A DNA stretch of 8,985 nucleotides, taken from positions 1-8,985 of the forward strand of contig CAIXUF010000742.1 in assembly GCA_903922535.1 (NCBI GenBank). The letters are read 5' to 3'. This document shows, piece by piece, positions 1-6,141 of this stretch. Positions within the stretch are counted from its first letter, which is position 1. The number at the start of each line of letters is the position of its first letter. The position numbers and the translations under genes were made by a program. The stretch comes from Candidatus Hydrogenedentota bacterium (GTDB lineage: Bacteria; Hydrogenedentota; Hydrogenedentia; Hydrogenedentiales; CAITNO01). The notes under the pieces are model-generated. The model ran no database searches. It saw nothing but the letters and a program-made list of their open reading frames with translations, and was not told where the DNA came from.

Positions 1-1794
1 ACCACCCAACCCGACGATAGAGCAGACCAAGGCAGGCGAGACGCCTGCGGTACGGGAGTGGCGGGACTGGGTGACTGTCTCGCCCGGTTGCAGCCCTTTT
101 CGGAGTTGTTCGGCACGCAAATGGGAAGCAACTCCTGGGTGCTGGGGCCGTCACGCACCAAGTCGGGCAAGGCGATGCTGGCCAATGATCCCCATATCGG
201 ATTCACCAACCCCGGAGTCTGGTATGAGGCCCATCTCAAGTACGGCGACTATGAGCTGTACAGCCACTACGTGCCCCTGGTTCCCCTGCCCCTGCTGGGG
301 CACAACCGCAACTTCGCCTGGGCGCTGACCATGTTCGAGAACGACGACCTCGACCTCTACCGGGAGAAGTTCCAGCCCGGCAATCCGGCCAAAGTTATGT
401 ACAAGGGCGACTGGGTGGATGTGAAGGTGGAAACGGAAACCATCCGCGTCCGTTTCGGCAAGGACCGGTCCTGCGCCATCCGGGTCACGCCGCACGGCCC
501 CGTGATCACCGACCTGCTTCGGAAGCTCAACGGCTACGAGGGTGCCGACGTCGCGTTGTCCTGGGTGTGGCAGCATGTTCCCTATGAGGACATGCTCGGC
601 TTTTACCGGATGGCCCGCGCCCGCGACTGTGAAAGTTTCGCCCGGGGGGCGGCGCTCATCACCTCTCCCGGTTTGAACATCTCCTATGCCGACAAGGCCG
701 GGAACATCGCCTGGTGGGCGGCGGGCAAACTGCCGATTCGTCCCAAACACGTCAACTCCAAGCGCCTGCTGGATGGCGCCTCCGGCAACGATGAAATTCT
801 CGGCTATCTTCCCTTCGATCAGAACCCCCACCTGGTCAATCCCGAACAGGGATACATCGTCACCGCCAACAACATGTCCACCGTCAAAGCGCTCGGCCCC
901 ATCGAACAGATTCAGGGATACTGGCAGCCCAGCGACCGCGCTGCGCGCATCGAACAGGTCCTTGAAACGAAGCCGCTGTGGAGCCTGGATGACCTGCGCG
1001 CAGTCCAGTTCGACGACAGGTCCCCCACGGCCGCCGACACTTTGAAACCGCTCCTGGAAATTCTCCATCAGGACACATCGGCATTTTCCGATTTGGAAAA
1101 GCAGGCACTGGACATCCTTACCCGGTGGGATTGCCGACACAACGCCGATTCCGCCGGCGCGGCCGTATATCAAGTCTATCTCGACGCACTGTTGCGCCAG
1201 TCCCTACTCGACGAGATGGGGGAGAAGCTGTTCCACGGATACGCGGGGCTCGCTGATGAGTGGAACTTCTTCAAGTACTTTGTCCACACGCCCGGCTCGC
1301 CGTTCTGGGATAACGTGACGACGCCGCAGCGCGAAACCCGGGAGGATATTGTCCGAAGCAGTTTCCACGAAACCGTCGTCGAACTGAAGAAGCGTTGCGG
1401 GTCCGATGCAAGCCGGTGGACCTGGGGTTCGCTGCACACCATGGAATTCAAACACCCCTTCGGATACCTGCCGCTGCTGGGCCGCGTTTTCAATATCGGC
1501 CCCTTCCCGGCCTCCGGCGCCGCGGACGTGGTCAACAACATGCTGTATTCGACCGGCAAGTACAACTTCGACGTGGTCGCCGGCCCCTCCACCCGGCGCA
1601 TCATCGATTTCGCCGATCCGGAACACTCGCTGACCATCCTGCCGACGGGCAACTCCGGCGACTTCATGAGTCCGCACTACGCGGACAACGCCGCGATGTT
1701 CATGAGAGGCGAATACCGGGAACCCCGGTTGACTGCGAAACAGATCGAAGCCCACAAGCAACACGAAATCACCTTCTCACCCGCCCCCGGTTGA
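1..1794 (+). CDS. Penicillin acylase family protein (peptidase S45), 5'-partial: beta chain
   Basis: This is an N-terminal-nucleophile amidohydrolase of the penicillin / acyl-homoserine-lactone acylase family; it hydrolyses an amide bond, but the acyl substrate cannot be told from sequence. Numbering from the GTG at 58, the new N-terminus after self-cleavage would be Ser24 (codon 127-129) in GSNSW. It is followed by NDPHIG (43-48), HGPVI (146-150), the ANN motif holding the oxyanion Asn (270-272), and Arg294/Arg297 in the position of the catalytic arginine. The tail has the family's GNSG...SPHYAD block. Ser24 to the end is 555 residues, a normal full beta chain. The signal peptide and alpha chain (usually about 200 residues) are absent. 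The frame is open to base 1, so the gene most likely begins upstream; GTG 58 would give a protein without an alpha chain. Residues encoded by 1-57 do not look like an acylase and contain a palindromic repeat, so disruption of the gene is possible. Convergent with the lipoprotein gene. Confidence 0.9.
   Translation, partial: TTQPDDRADQGRRDACGTGVAGLGDCLARLQPFSELFGTQMGSNSWVLGPSRTKSGKAMLANDPHIGFTNPGVWYEAHLKYGDYELYSHYVPLVPLPLLGHNRNFAWALTMFENDDLDLYREKFQPGNPAKVMYKGDWVDVKVETETIRVRFGKDRSCAIRVTPHGPVITDLLRKLNGYEGADVALSWVWQHVPYEDMLGFYRMARARDCESFARGAALITSPGLNISYADKAGNIAWWAAGKLPIRPKHVNSKRLLDGASGNDEILGYLPFDQNPHLVNPEQGYIVTANNMSTVKALGPIEQIQGYWQPSDRAARIEQVLETKPLWSLDDLRAVQFDDRSPTAADTLKPLLEILHQDTSAFSDLEKQALDILTRWDCRHNADSAGAAVYQVYLDALLRQSLLDEMGEKLFHGYAGLADEWNFFKYFVHTPGSPFWDNVTTPQRETREDIVRSSFHETVVELKKRCGSDASRWTWGSLHTMEFKHPFGYLPLLGRVFNIGPFPASGAADVVNNMLYSTGKYNFDVVAGPSTRRIIDFADPEHSLTILPTGNSGDFMSPHYADNAAMFMRGEYREPRLTAKQIEAHKQHEITFSPAPG
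32..48. repeat. Short palindrome, 7-bp stem with 3-nt loop
   Basis: GCAGGCG (32-38) and CGCCTGC (42-48) are perfect inverted copies around the trinucleotide AGA. The shape, a perfect stem with a 3-nt loop, is the same as two of the intergenic palindromes at 3995-4062. It lies inside the open frame of the acylase, just before the autocatalytic cleavage site. It resembles the short dispersed palindromes common in planctomycete-like genomes; membership of such a family is inferred. Confidence 0.55.
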
Positions 1795-1863
1795 CGCGTC
1801 CACGTTTTCTGCTGCGTTGCTATCCGATCACCCGGCGCGAACCATTGGTCGCGGGACGGCTTG

Positions 1864-1909
1864 TTCAGGCGTGGGACAAACCACAAGACAAGATGGTGGG
1901 GCGCCTGAA
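1864..1909. repeat. 8-bp inverted repeat in the convergent intergenic region
   Basis: TTCAGGCG (1864-1871) and CGCCTGAA (1902-1909) are perfect inverted copies 30 nt apart. A smaller ACCA/TGGT pair lies inside, so the whole 46 nt could fold as one structured element. It has no following T-run, so it is not a typical intrinsic terminator. The function is unknown, and the rest of 1795-1970 shows nothing else I can support. Confidence 0.4.
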
Positions 1910-1972
1910 TGACGGGCGGGTTCTTCCGCACGCCCATGCCGGAGTCCTCAAATGTTGCTCCGCAGACAGGAA

Positions 1973-1998
1973 CCTGGCCCGCCCAATGGCGGGCCAGG
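1973..1998. terminator. Perfect 11-bp hairpin between convergent genes, likely bidirectional terminator
   Basis: CCTGGCCCGCC (1973-1983) pairs perfectly with GGCGGGCCAGG (1988-1998) around a 4-nt loop. It lies between the stop codons of two convergent genes, 58 nt past the lipoprotein stop and 178 nt past the acylase stop. Placement and strength fit a shared transcription terminator. Neither side is followed by a clean T-run, although the minus strand has T-rich stretches before the hairpin (2003-2050). An alternative role, as a recognition cruciform for a retroelement target, is discussed in the findings. Confidence 0.55.
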
Positions 1999-2056
1999 CA
2001 GGGGTAAAGCGAAAAAGGAAACTGCGTTACAGGGTGACAACAAAAAGTAAAAAGTG

Positions 2057-3712
2057 TTACGGGGTTCGCACAACACGCAATCCGTAGCTGTTGTCCGCGG
2101 TGCCCGGGAGGCCACCGTAGCGGTTGGCCGACCGGCAGAGGCTGTTGGGGTAGCCCCAGCCACCGCCGCGAAGCACCCGGGAAATGCCCCGAGGACTATC
2201 CACCCAGGCCTGCCCTCCCACTGGGGCGCCAACATAGTCGCCGTGGTAGTCATCCCCGCACCATTCATACACATTCCCGCTCATGTCGTACAGGCCAAAG
2301 GCATTGTGCGCTTTCAGGCCCACCACATGCGCGTATTGCTGGCCCGCATCCCATGCATTGAGGGAGTACCAAGCGTAGTCTCCAAGGGCCGTGTAGCTGG
2401 GGTCGTCGCCCCAGTAGAACCGCGTTGTCGTGCCGCCGCGGCACGCATACTCCCACTGTGACTCCGAGGGCAGACTGAAGGTCTTGCCAGTGTAGCTGCT
2501 CACCGCAATCAAGAAGTTCTGCGCGTCATCCCACGACACATACACCGCGGGGCTGTCCGGTTCATCAAGCACATATTGCTGTCCTGCCCACGGCGTTGTT
2601 CCCATCACCGCGGTCCACTGCCGCTTGGTCAGCTCATACTCGGCCATCCAGTGCCCGTCCAGCGTCACCGAATGTTGCGGCCCTTCACCAAGAAACCGGT
2701 CCTGCTCCGTGTCCGGGCTGCCCATCACGAAGGTTCCGCCCGGTATCCACATCATTACCAGCGGCACATCGCCCGGCAACAGCACCGTCTCGTGGTCCCC
2801 GAGTGAGGGCGCCCCTTGCGACACGGTCAAGTTCACGGCGGTCCCCGACGCGGCGCTCACGCCCGCCGCGGGATCCTGGCTGATGACCGAGCCGCCGGCC
2901 ACGGTCATGCTGAACAAATAGGTGACGTTGCCCAGCGTCAGGTTTGCGCCGGCGATCAGGGTGGCGGCCTCCGCCTGCGTCAGGCCCACCACATTGGGCA
3001 CGGCCACGTTCTGCGGACCCCTGGACACGATTAGCGCCACGGCGGTGCCGGGGTCGACCGGTGTGCCCGCCAGGGGCGACTGGCTGAAGACCAGTCCGGC
3101 AGGCGCGGTGTCGCTGAACTCCTGCGTGACGGCGCCAACGACCAGGCCCGCGCCAATGATCGCGGTCTGCGCGTCCGCCTGGGTCTGGCCCGCCACGTCG
3201 GGCACGGCCACGGTCACGAACTGCGTACCCCTGGACACGACCAGCGCCACGGCGGTGCCGGGGTCGACCAATGCGCCCGCCGCAGGCGACTGGCTGATGA
3301 CCGAGCCGGCGGCCACGGTCTCGCTGAACAACTGCGTGACGTTGCCGACCGTCAGGCCCGCGCCGGTGACGGCTGCGGAGGCCGCCGCCTGGGTCTGGCC
3401 CGCCACGTTGGGCACGGCCAGGGTCACGGGTTGCGGACCCTTGGACACGATCAGCGCCACGGCGGTGCCGGGAATCACCAGCACGCCGGGCACCGGCGAC
3501 TGGCTGATGACCGAGCCGGAGGCCACGGTTGCGCTGAACTCCTGCGTGACGGCACCCACCGTCAGGTTCGCGGCGGTGATGAGTGTGCCGGCCGCCGCCT
3601 GCGGCTGGCCCACCACATTGGGCACCGTCGCCGTTTGCCCCGGCTTGCACCCCGCAAGCACCATGCACACCACCAACAACCTCATTCCCAGAACCCATGA
3701 CCCTCTCTTCAT
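2057..3712 (-). CDS. Lipoprotein with four PASTA repeats and C-terminal FGE/SUMF1-fold domain
   Basis: The 551-residue protein starts at ATG 3712. The N-terminus is a lipoprotein signal: K2 R3, a hydrophobic run, and lipobox LAGC with Cys22, so it is Sec-exported and lipid-anchored. Four PASTA repeats follow at about 29-92, 99-162, 169-232 and 237-300, each with VPxVxG, a VISQxPxAG-like turn and GTAVxLxVS. The C-terminal domain (310-551) has the formylglycine-generating-enzyme / C-type-lectin-like fold: WIPGGTFVMGS, ELTKRQW, LPSESQWEYACRGG, GLYDMSGNVYEWC, LRGGGW and a GLRVV end. True FGE enzymes have two active-site cysteines in the last block; only Cys526 is near and the first is replaced, so catalysis is doubtful and a binding role is more likely. 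PASTA domains bind cell-wall fragments in kinases and PBPs, but no kinase or transpeptidase domain is present. A longer frame is open to 3892, but the promoter and leader lie within it. Convergent with the acylase, divergent from the sulfatase. Confidence 0.9.
   Translation of the reverse strand: MKRGSWVLGMRLLVVCMVLAGCKPGQTATVPNVVGQPQAAAGTLITAANLTVGAVTQEFSATVASGSVISQSPVPGVLVIPGTAVALIVSKGPQPVTLAVPNVAGQTQAAASAAVTGAGLTVGNVTQLFSETVAAGSVISQSPAAGALVDPGTAVALVVSRGTQFVTVAVPDVAGQTQADAQTAIIGAGLVVGAVTQEFSDTAPAGLVFSQSPLAGTPVDPGTAVALIVSRGPQNVAVPNVVGLTQAEAATLIAGANLTLGNVTYLFSMTVAGGSVISQDPAAGVSAASGTAVNLTVSQGAPSLGDHETVLLPGDVPLVMMWIPGGTFVMGSPDTEQDRFLGEGPQHSVTLDGHWMAEYELTKRQWTAVMGTTPWAGQQYVLDEPDSPAVYVSWDDAQNFLIAVSSYTGKTFSLPSESQWEYACRGGTTTRFYWGDDPSYTALGDYAWYSLNAWDAGQQYAHVVGLKAHNAFGLYDMSGNVYEWCGDDYHGDYVGAPVGGQAWVDSPRGISRVLRGGGWGYPNSLCRSANRYGGLPGTADNSYGLRVVRTP
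2075..2158 (-). other. Candidate DGR-type variable region at the C-terminus of the FGE-fold domain
   Basis: From Trp519 to Arg546 the lipoprotein reads as the usual variable segment of FGE-fold retroelement targets: a conserved CRSANR core (526-531), flanking residues G, Y, P, N, S, L before it and Y, G, G, L after it, then D, N, S, Y and the conserved GLRVV. The 17 presumed variable codons all end in C or T, as expected if they derive from AAC/AAT template codons by adenine mutagenesis. A GC-rich genome also favours C at third positions, and the same residues are variable in ordinary family members. No template repeat or reverse transcriptase is visible in the window. Confidence 0.35.
2813..3628 (-). 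repeat. Tandem repeat array encoding the four PASTA domains (210-bp period)
   Basis: The PASTA repeats are similar in DNA as well as protein. The block around GCCACGGCGGTGCCGG recurs near 3038, 3248 and 3458, exactly 210 bp apart, and GGCGACTGGCTG recurs with the same spacing. The fourth copy (2813-3004) is more diverged and 6 bp shorter in period. Repeat units are about 3628-3437, 3418-3227, 3208-3017 and 3004-2813. This suggests recent duplication or gene conversion of the domain. Confidence 0.85.
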
Positions 3713-3720
3713 CGCTCGCA

Positions 3721-3726
3721 CTCCCT
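3721..3726 (-). promoter_or_regulatory. Ribosome binding site of the lipoprotein gene
   Basis: On the minus strand, AGGGAG (3726-3721) lies 8 nt before ATG 3712. It supports this start over the upstream in-frame ATG at 3892, together with the lipoprotein signal that begins here. Confidence 0.7.
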
Positions 3727-3745
3727 GGTTGAGATACCCCGCTGC

Positions 3746-3807
3746 GCATGTGCGGTTCGGTCGCCCTTCCCTCCGGCACCCGGCCAAAGGTGAATCCGCG
3801 CACATGC
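3746..3807 (-). promoter_or_regulatory. Structured 5' leader or +1 operator: 9-bp inverted repeat
   Basis: GCATGTGCG (3746-3754) and CGCACATGC (3799-3807) are perfect inverted copies 44 nt apart. The distal arm begins at the predicted transcription start (about 3808), so the 5' end of the mRNA could pair with a segment about 20 nt upstream of the ribosome binding site. A small CCGG-GTG-CCGG hairpin lies inside. It matches no riboswitch class I recognise. It may be a regulatory leader, a mRNA-protecting stem, or a DNA operator. Confidence 0.35.
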
Positions 3808-3814
3808 AGGGCCC

Positions 3815-3843
3815 AGTATACGAAGCGGTCTTGTGGGCGTCAA
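3815..3843 (-). promoter_or_regulatory. Sigma70-type promoter of the PASTA/FGE lipoprotein gene
   Basis: Read on the minus strand, TTGACG (3843-3838) is the -35 box and TATACT (3820-3815) the -10 box, with an ideal 17-nt spacer. Each box has five of six consensus bases. Transcription would start near 3808, leaving a leader of about 96 nt before ATG 3712. Because the promoter lies inside the longer open frame, that frame's upstream part is not translated from this transcript. Confidence 0.7.
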
Positions 3844-3994
3844 ACTTGCGGTGTGGACGCCGCCATATGGACGCCAGGACTACACTCCGCACGCAAACAA
3901 AACGTCAGGATACCACGGACTTCCGTAGAAGTCGCATCCTGCCGCTTTGTTTCGGGCGACCATACGGGCCACAGGAGGCGCTGTTTTTGGGTGC

Positions 3995-4062
3995 GGCGGT
4001 CATACCGCCACCTCTCTTCGCCGGGGCCACGCTCCGGCGGTGCGGAAGCATGGCTTCCGCAC
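3995..4062. repeat. Cluster of three consecutive perfect hairpins
   Basis: Three inverted repeats follow each other: GGCGGT-CAT-ACCGCC (3995-4009), CGCCGG (4019-4024) with CCGGCG (4034-4039) around a 9-nt loop, and GTGCGGAAGC-ATG-GCTTCCGCAC (4040-4062, 10-bp stem). The cluster lies between divergent genes, outside either coding region. The build, with short perfect stems and trinucleotide loops, is that of a REP-like or MITE-like dispersed element. I infer that copies occur elsewhere in the genome but cannot test it. Confidence 0.55.
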
Positions 4063-4102
4063 AAAAAGGAAGAATCCCGGCGTGCGGGGGCGGGCCGGGG
4101 TG

Positions 4103-4137
4103 AAGGGCAAAGGGCAAAGGCCGAAGGCCGAAGGTCG
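4103..4137. repeat. Degenerate heptanucleotide tandem repeat, 5 units
   Basis: Five consecutive 7-nt units are visible: AAGGGCA twice (4103-4116), AAGGCCG twice (4117-4130) and AAGGTCG once (4131-4137), then a partial unit. The tract is purine-rich. It follows the hairpin cluster by 40 nt and may belong to the same repeat element. Confidence 0.7.
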
Positions 4138-4144
4138 AAAGGGG

Positions 4145-4456
4145 TGTCCAGTGTCTCCAATCAAGTGCCCAAATGATAGGCCATCGCCGCCAAAAACATC
4201 CAGCGAGGACATTGTAACGAGATTTCGCGGGAAACGGGGGGCGGGTGGGTGCCTTCTTACGGATAGGTGCAGGAATGGGTGTCCAACAAGGTCAAGAAAA
4301 TGGCCCTAACGCCTGGAATCTTGCGGGCTTACGGGGTCGCTTCCCAAGATGTGAGAGAACAAGATTCTGTGCCAGGAACCGGGATGCGTTACACTTGGAC
4401 GAACGGCCCAAAGTCCCGGCCAAGGAACTGCGGCCGCGCGAGATCCGCAACCTTGT
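4145..4456. other. Intergenic stretch upstream of the sulfatase, no gene seen
   Basis: Open frames cross this stretch, but none has a convincing start, ribosome site or recognisable protein. The sulfatase promoter must lie here or just upstream. The best candidate is a TACACT at 4390-4395, with only a poor -35 (TTCTGT, 4365-4370, 19-nt spacer), so I do not call it as a promoter. Confidence 0.5.
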
Positions 4457-4462
4457 GGAGGA
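4457..4462 (+). promoter_or_regulatory. Ribosome binding site deciding the sulfatase start
   Basis: GGAGGA lies 7 nt before ATG 4470 and only 1 nt before ATG 4464. The spacing selects 4470, which also places the twin-arginine signal at the extreme N-terminus. Confidence 0.8.
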
Positions 4463-4469
4463 AATGCCG

Positions 4470-6101
4470 ATGAACCGCCGTCGATTCATGCGCACAAGTC
4501 TCGGCGCCCTTTCGGCCGCGTCGCTGTGTCCCACACGAAACGCAAACGGCGCGGCGGCGCCGGAAGGCGGGGCCAAGCCGAATATCGTGGTCATTCTCGC
4601 GGACGACCTGGGTTTCTCCGATATCGGCTGCTACGGCTCGGAGATTCACACGCCCAACCTGGACCGGCTGGCGGAGGAGGGTCTGCGTTTCACGCAGGCC
4701 TACAATGTCGCGCGGTGCTGCCCGTCGCGGGCGGCCCTGCTTACCGGGCTCTACCCACACCAGGCGGGCATGGGCGACATGATCAGCAGCGCTGCCAAGC
4801 CGCGTCCGGAGGGGCCCTACCAGGGCTACCTCAACCAGCACTGTGTGACCATCGCCGAGCTGCTGCGCACGGCGGGATACAGCACCTACATGTCGGGCAA
4901 GTGGCACGTGGGCGAGAAGCGCGATCACTGGCCGCGAAAGCGCGGCTTTGACCGTTACTTCGGCCTCATCAGCGGGGCGAGCAGCTACTTTGGGATTCTC
5001 CCGCAGGAAACGCCGCCGCGCATCATGGTCCGCGATGACGAACCCTATGCGCCCGAGGGCGGCCATTTCTACATGACCGACGCGTTCACCGACAACGCCA
5101 TCCGCTATCTGGAGGAGCACGACAAGTCCAAGCCCTTCCTGCTGTATCTGGCCTACACCGCGCCGCATTGGCCGCTGCACGCCTTGGAAGAGGACATCGC
5201 CAAGTACCGGGGAAAGTACGCGACGGGCTGGGACGCGCTGCGGGAGCAGCGCTATCACCGCATGGTGGAACAGGGCATTATTGATCCCAAATGGAAGCTG
5301 TCGCCACGCGACAGCGAAGTGCCCGCGTGGGACGGTGCCGAGAACAAAGAAGACTGGGACCTGCGCATGGCGGTGTACGCGGCCATGGTTGATCGCATGG
5401 ACCAGGGCATCGGCCGCGTGCTGGACACGCTGAAGGAGCAGGGCATGAAGGACAACACGCTCGTACTGTTCCTTGCCGACAACGGCGGCTGCCACGAGCA
5501 TTTGGACAAACCGAGACTGCACAAGCCCGGCGCGCCGCCCGGCACGCGCGAATCCTACCTGTCCTATGAGCGCCCCTGGGCCAGCGCCAGCAACACGCCG
5601 TTCCGCATGTTCAAGCACTGGTGCCACGAGGGCGGCATCGCCACGCCGCTCATCGCCCGCTGGCCCGCCCGCATCAGACAGCACGGAAAGCTTGACCACC
5701 AGGTCGCGCACATCACCGACATCATGGCCACCTGCGCCGACATTTCCGGGACGGCCTATCCGGAGACTTTCTCGGACCAGAAGATCGCCCCGCTGGTGGG
5801 CAAGAGTCTTGCGCCTGTGTTTGACGGGAAGACCCGCAAATCCCACGCGCGGCTGTGCTGGGAACACGAGGGCAACCGCGCCCTGCGCGAGGACAAGTGG
5901 AAGCTGGTGGCCACCAAGGAAGGGGACTGGGAACTGTACGACATGGAAGCGGACCGCACCGAACTCACCAACCTTGCCCAAGCCCAACCGGATCGGGCAA
6001 AGGCTTTGCTCGATTCTTGGAGCGCATGGGCGAAAGAGATCGGTGTCAACACGCATGGAGAAGGCGGCGGAAAAACGAAGACCCCCGCAGGGGGGGAGTA
6101 A
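4470..6101 (+). CDS. Tat-exported Cys-type arylsulfatase (sulfatase family S1)
   Basis: The 543-residue enzyme hydrolyses sulfate esters, most likely of a polysaccharide or glycan; the substrate is not readable. The N-terminus is a twin-arginine signal (NRRRFM, then a mildly hydrophobic stretch ending near ANGAAA, 25-30), so it is exported folded. All sulfatase landmarks are present: metal-binding Asp45-Asp46 in ADDLG; the core CCPSRAALLTG with Cys83 as the residue converted to formylglycine; GKWHVG with Lys144 and His146; His233 in APHWP; Asp337-Asn338 in ADNGG; and Lys382 before HEGG. The C-terminal subdomain is complete (WEHEGNRALR, KWKLV, ELYDMEADRTEL). Length is normal for the family. 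The Gly/Lys-rich tail looks disordered. Divergent from the FGE-fold lipoprotein, which is probably not its activator. A maturase (FGE or anSME) must be encoded elsewhere. The frame is open upstream to 4245, but without a plausible start. Confidence 0.95.
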   Translation: MNRRRFMRTSLGALSAASLCPTRNANGAAAPEGGAKPNIVVILADDLGFSDIGCYGSEIHTPNLDRLAEEGLRFTQAYNVARCCPSRAALLTGLYPHQAGMGDMISSAAKPRPEGPYQGYLNQHCVTIAELLRTAGYSTYMSGKWHVGEKRDHWPRKRGFDRYFGLISGASSYFGILPQETPPRIMVRDDEPYAPEGGHFYMTDAFTDNAIRYLEEHDKSKPFLLYLAYTAPHWPLHALEEDIAKYRGKYATGWDALREQRYHRMVEQGIIDPKWKLSPRDSEVPAWDGAENKEDWDLRMAVYAAMVDRMDQGIGRVLDTLKEQGMKDNTLVLFLADNGGCHEHLDKPRLHKPGAPPGTRESYLSYERPWASASNTPFRMFKHWCHEGGIATPLIARWPARIRQHGKLDHQVAHITDIMATCADISGTAYPETFSDQKIAPLVGKSLAPVFDGKTRKSHARLCWEHEGNRALREDKWKLVATKEGDWELYDMEADRTELTNLAQAQPDRAKALLDSWSAWAKEIGVNTHGEGGGKTKTPAGGE

Positions 6102-6141
6102 GAAAAGCATGGAGAACCTGGAGCAGCATAGCCGCAACCAA

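Noticed and set aside
1677..1937. 86-codon minus-strand frame after the acylase stop
   Set aside because: It overlaps the acylase C-terminus antisense, has no ribosome site I can defend, and matches no family I recognise.
2813..3628. Regularly spaced repeats suggestive of a CRISPR array
   Set aside because: The 210-bp period is far too long, the repeats are coding, and each matches a PASTA domain.
2685..3803. 372-codon minus-strand frame over the PASTA region, and plus-strand frame 2922-4103
   Set aside because: Both are shadows of the repetitive GC-rich PASTA coding DNA; their low-complexity Arg/Gly- or Ala/Thr-rich translations are artefacts.
3713..3892. Upstream extension of the lipoprotein reading frame to an ATG at 3892
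   Set aside because: A strong promoter (3815-3843) and the leader lie inside it, and the lipoprotein signal with its own ribosome site begins at 3712.
4245..4469. Upstream extension of the sulfatase frame
   Set aside because: The Tat signal must be N-terminal, and GGAGGA is spaced correctly for ATG 4470. The extension has no recognisable protein features.
6082..6096. CCCCC-GCA-GGGGG hairpin at the sulfatase 3' end
   Set aside because: It is inside the coding region and not followed by a T-run; more likely codon composition of the Gly-rich tail.
4389..6137. 582-codon open frame antisense to the sulfatase
   Set aside because: It mirrors a complete, motif-rich sulfatase. Long antisense frames are expected in GC-rich genes, and no domain is recognisable.
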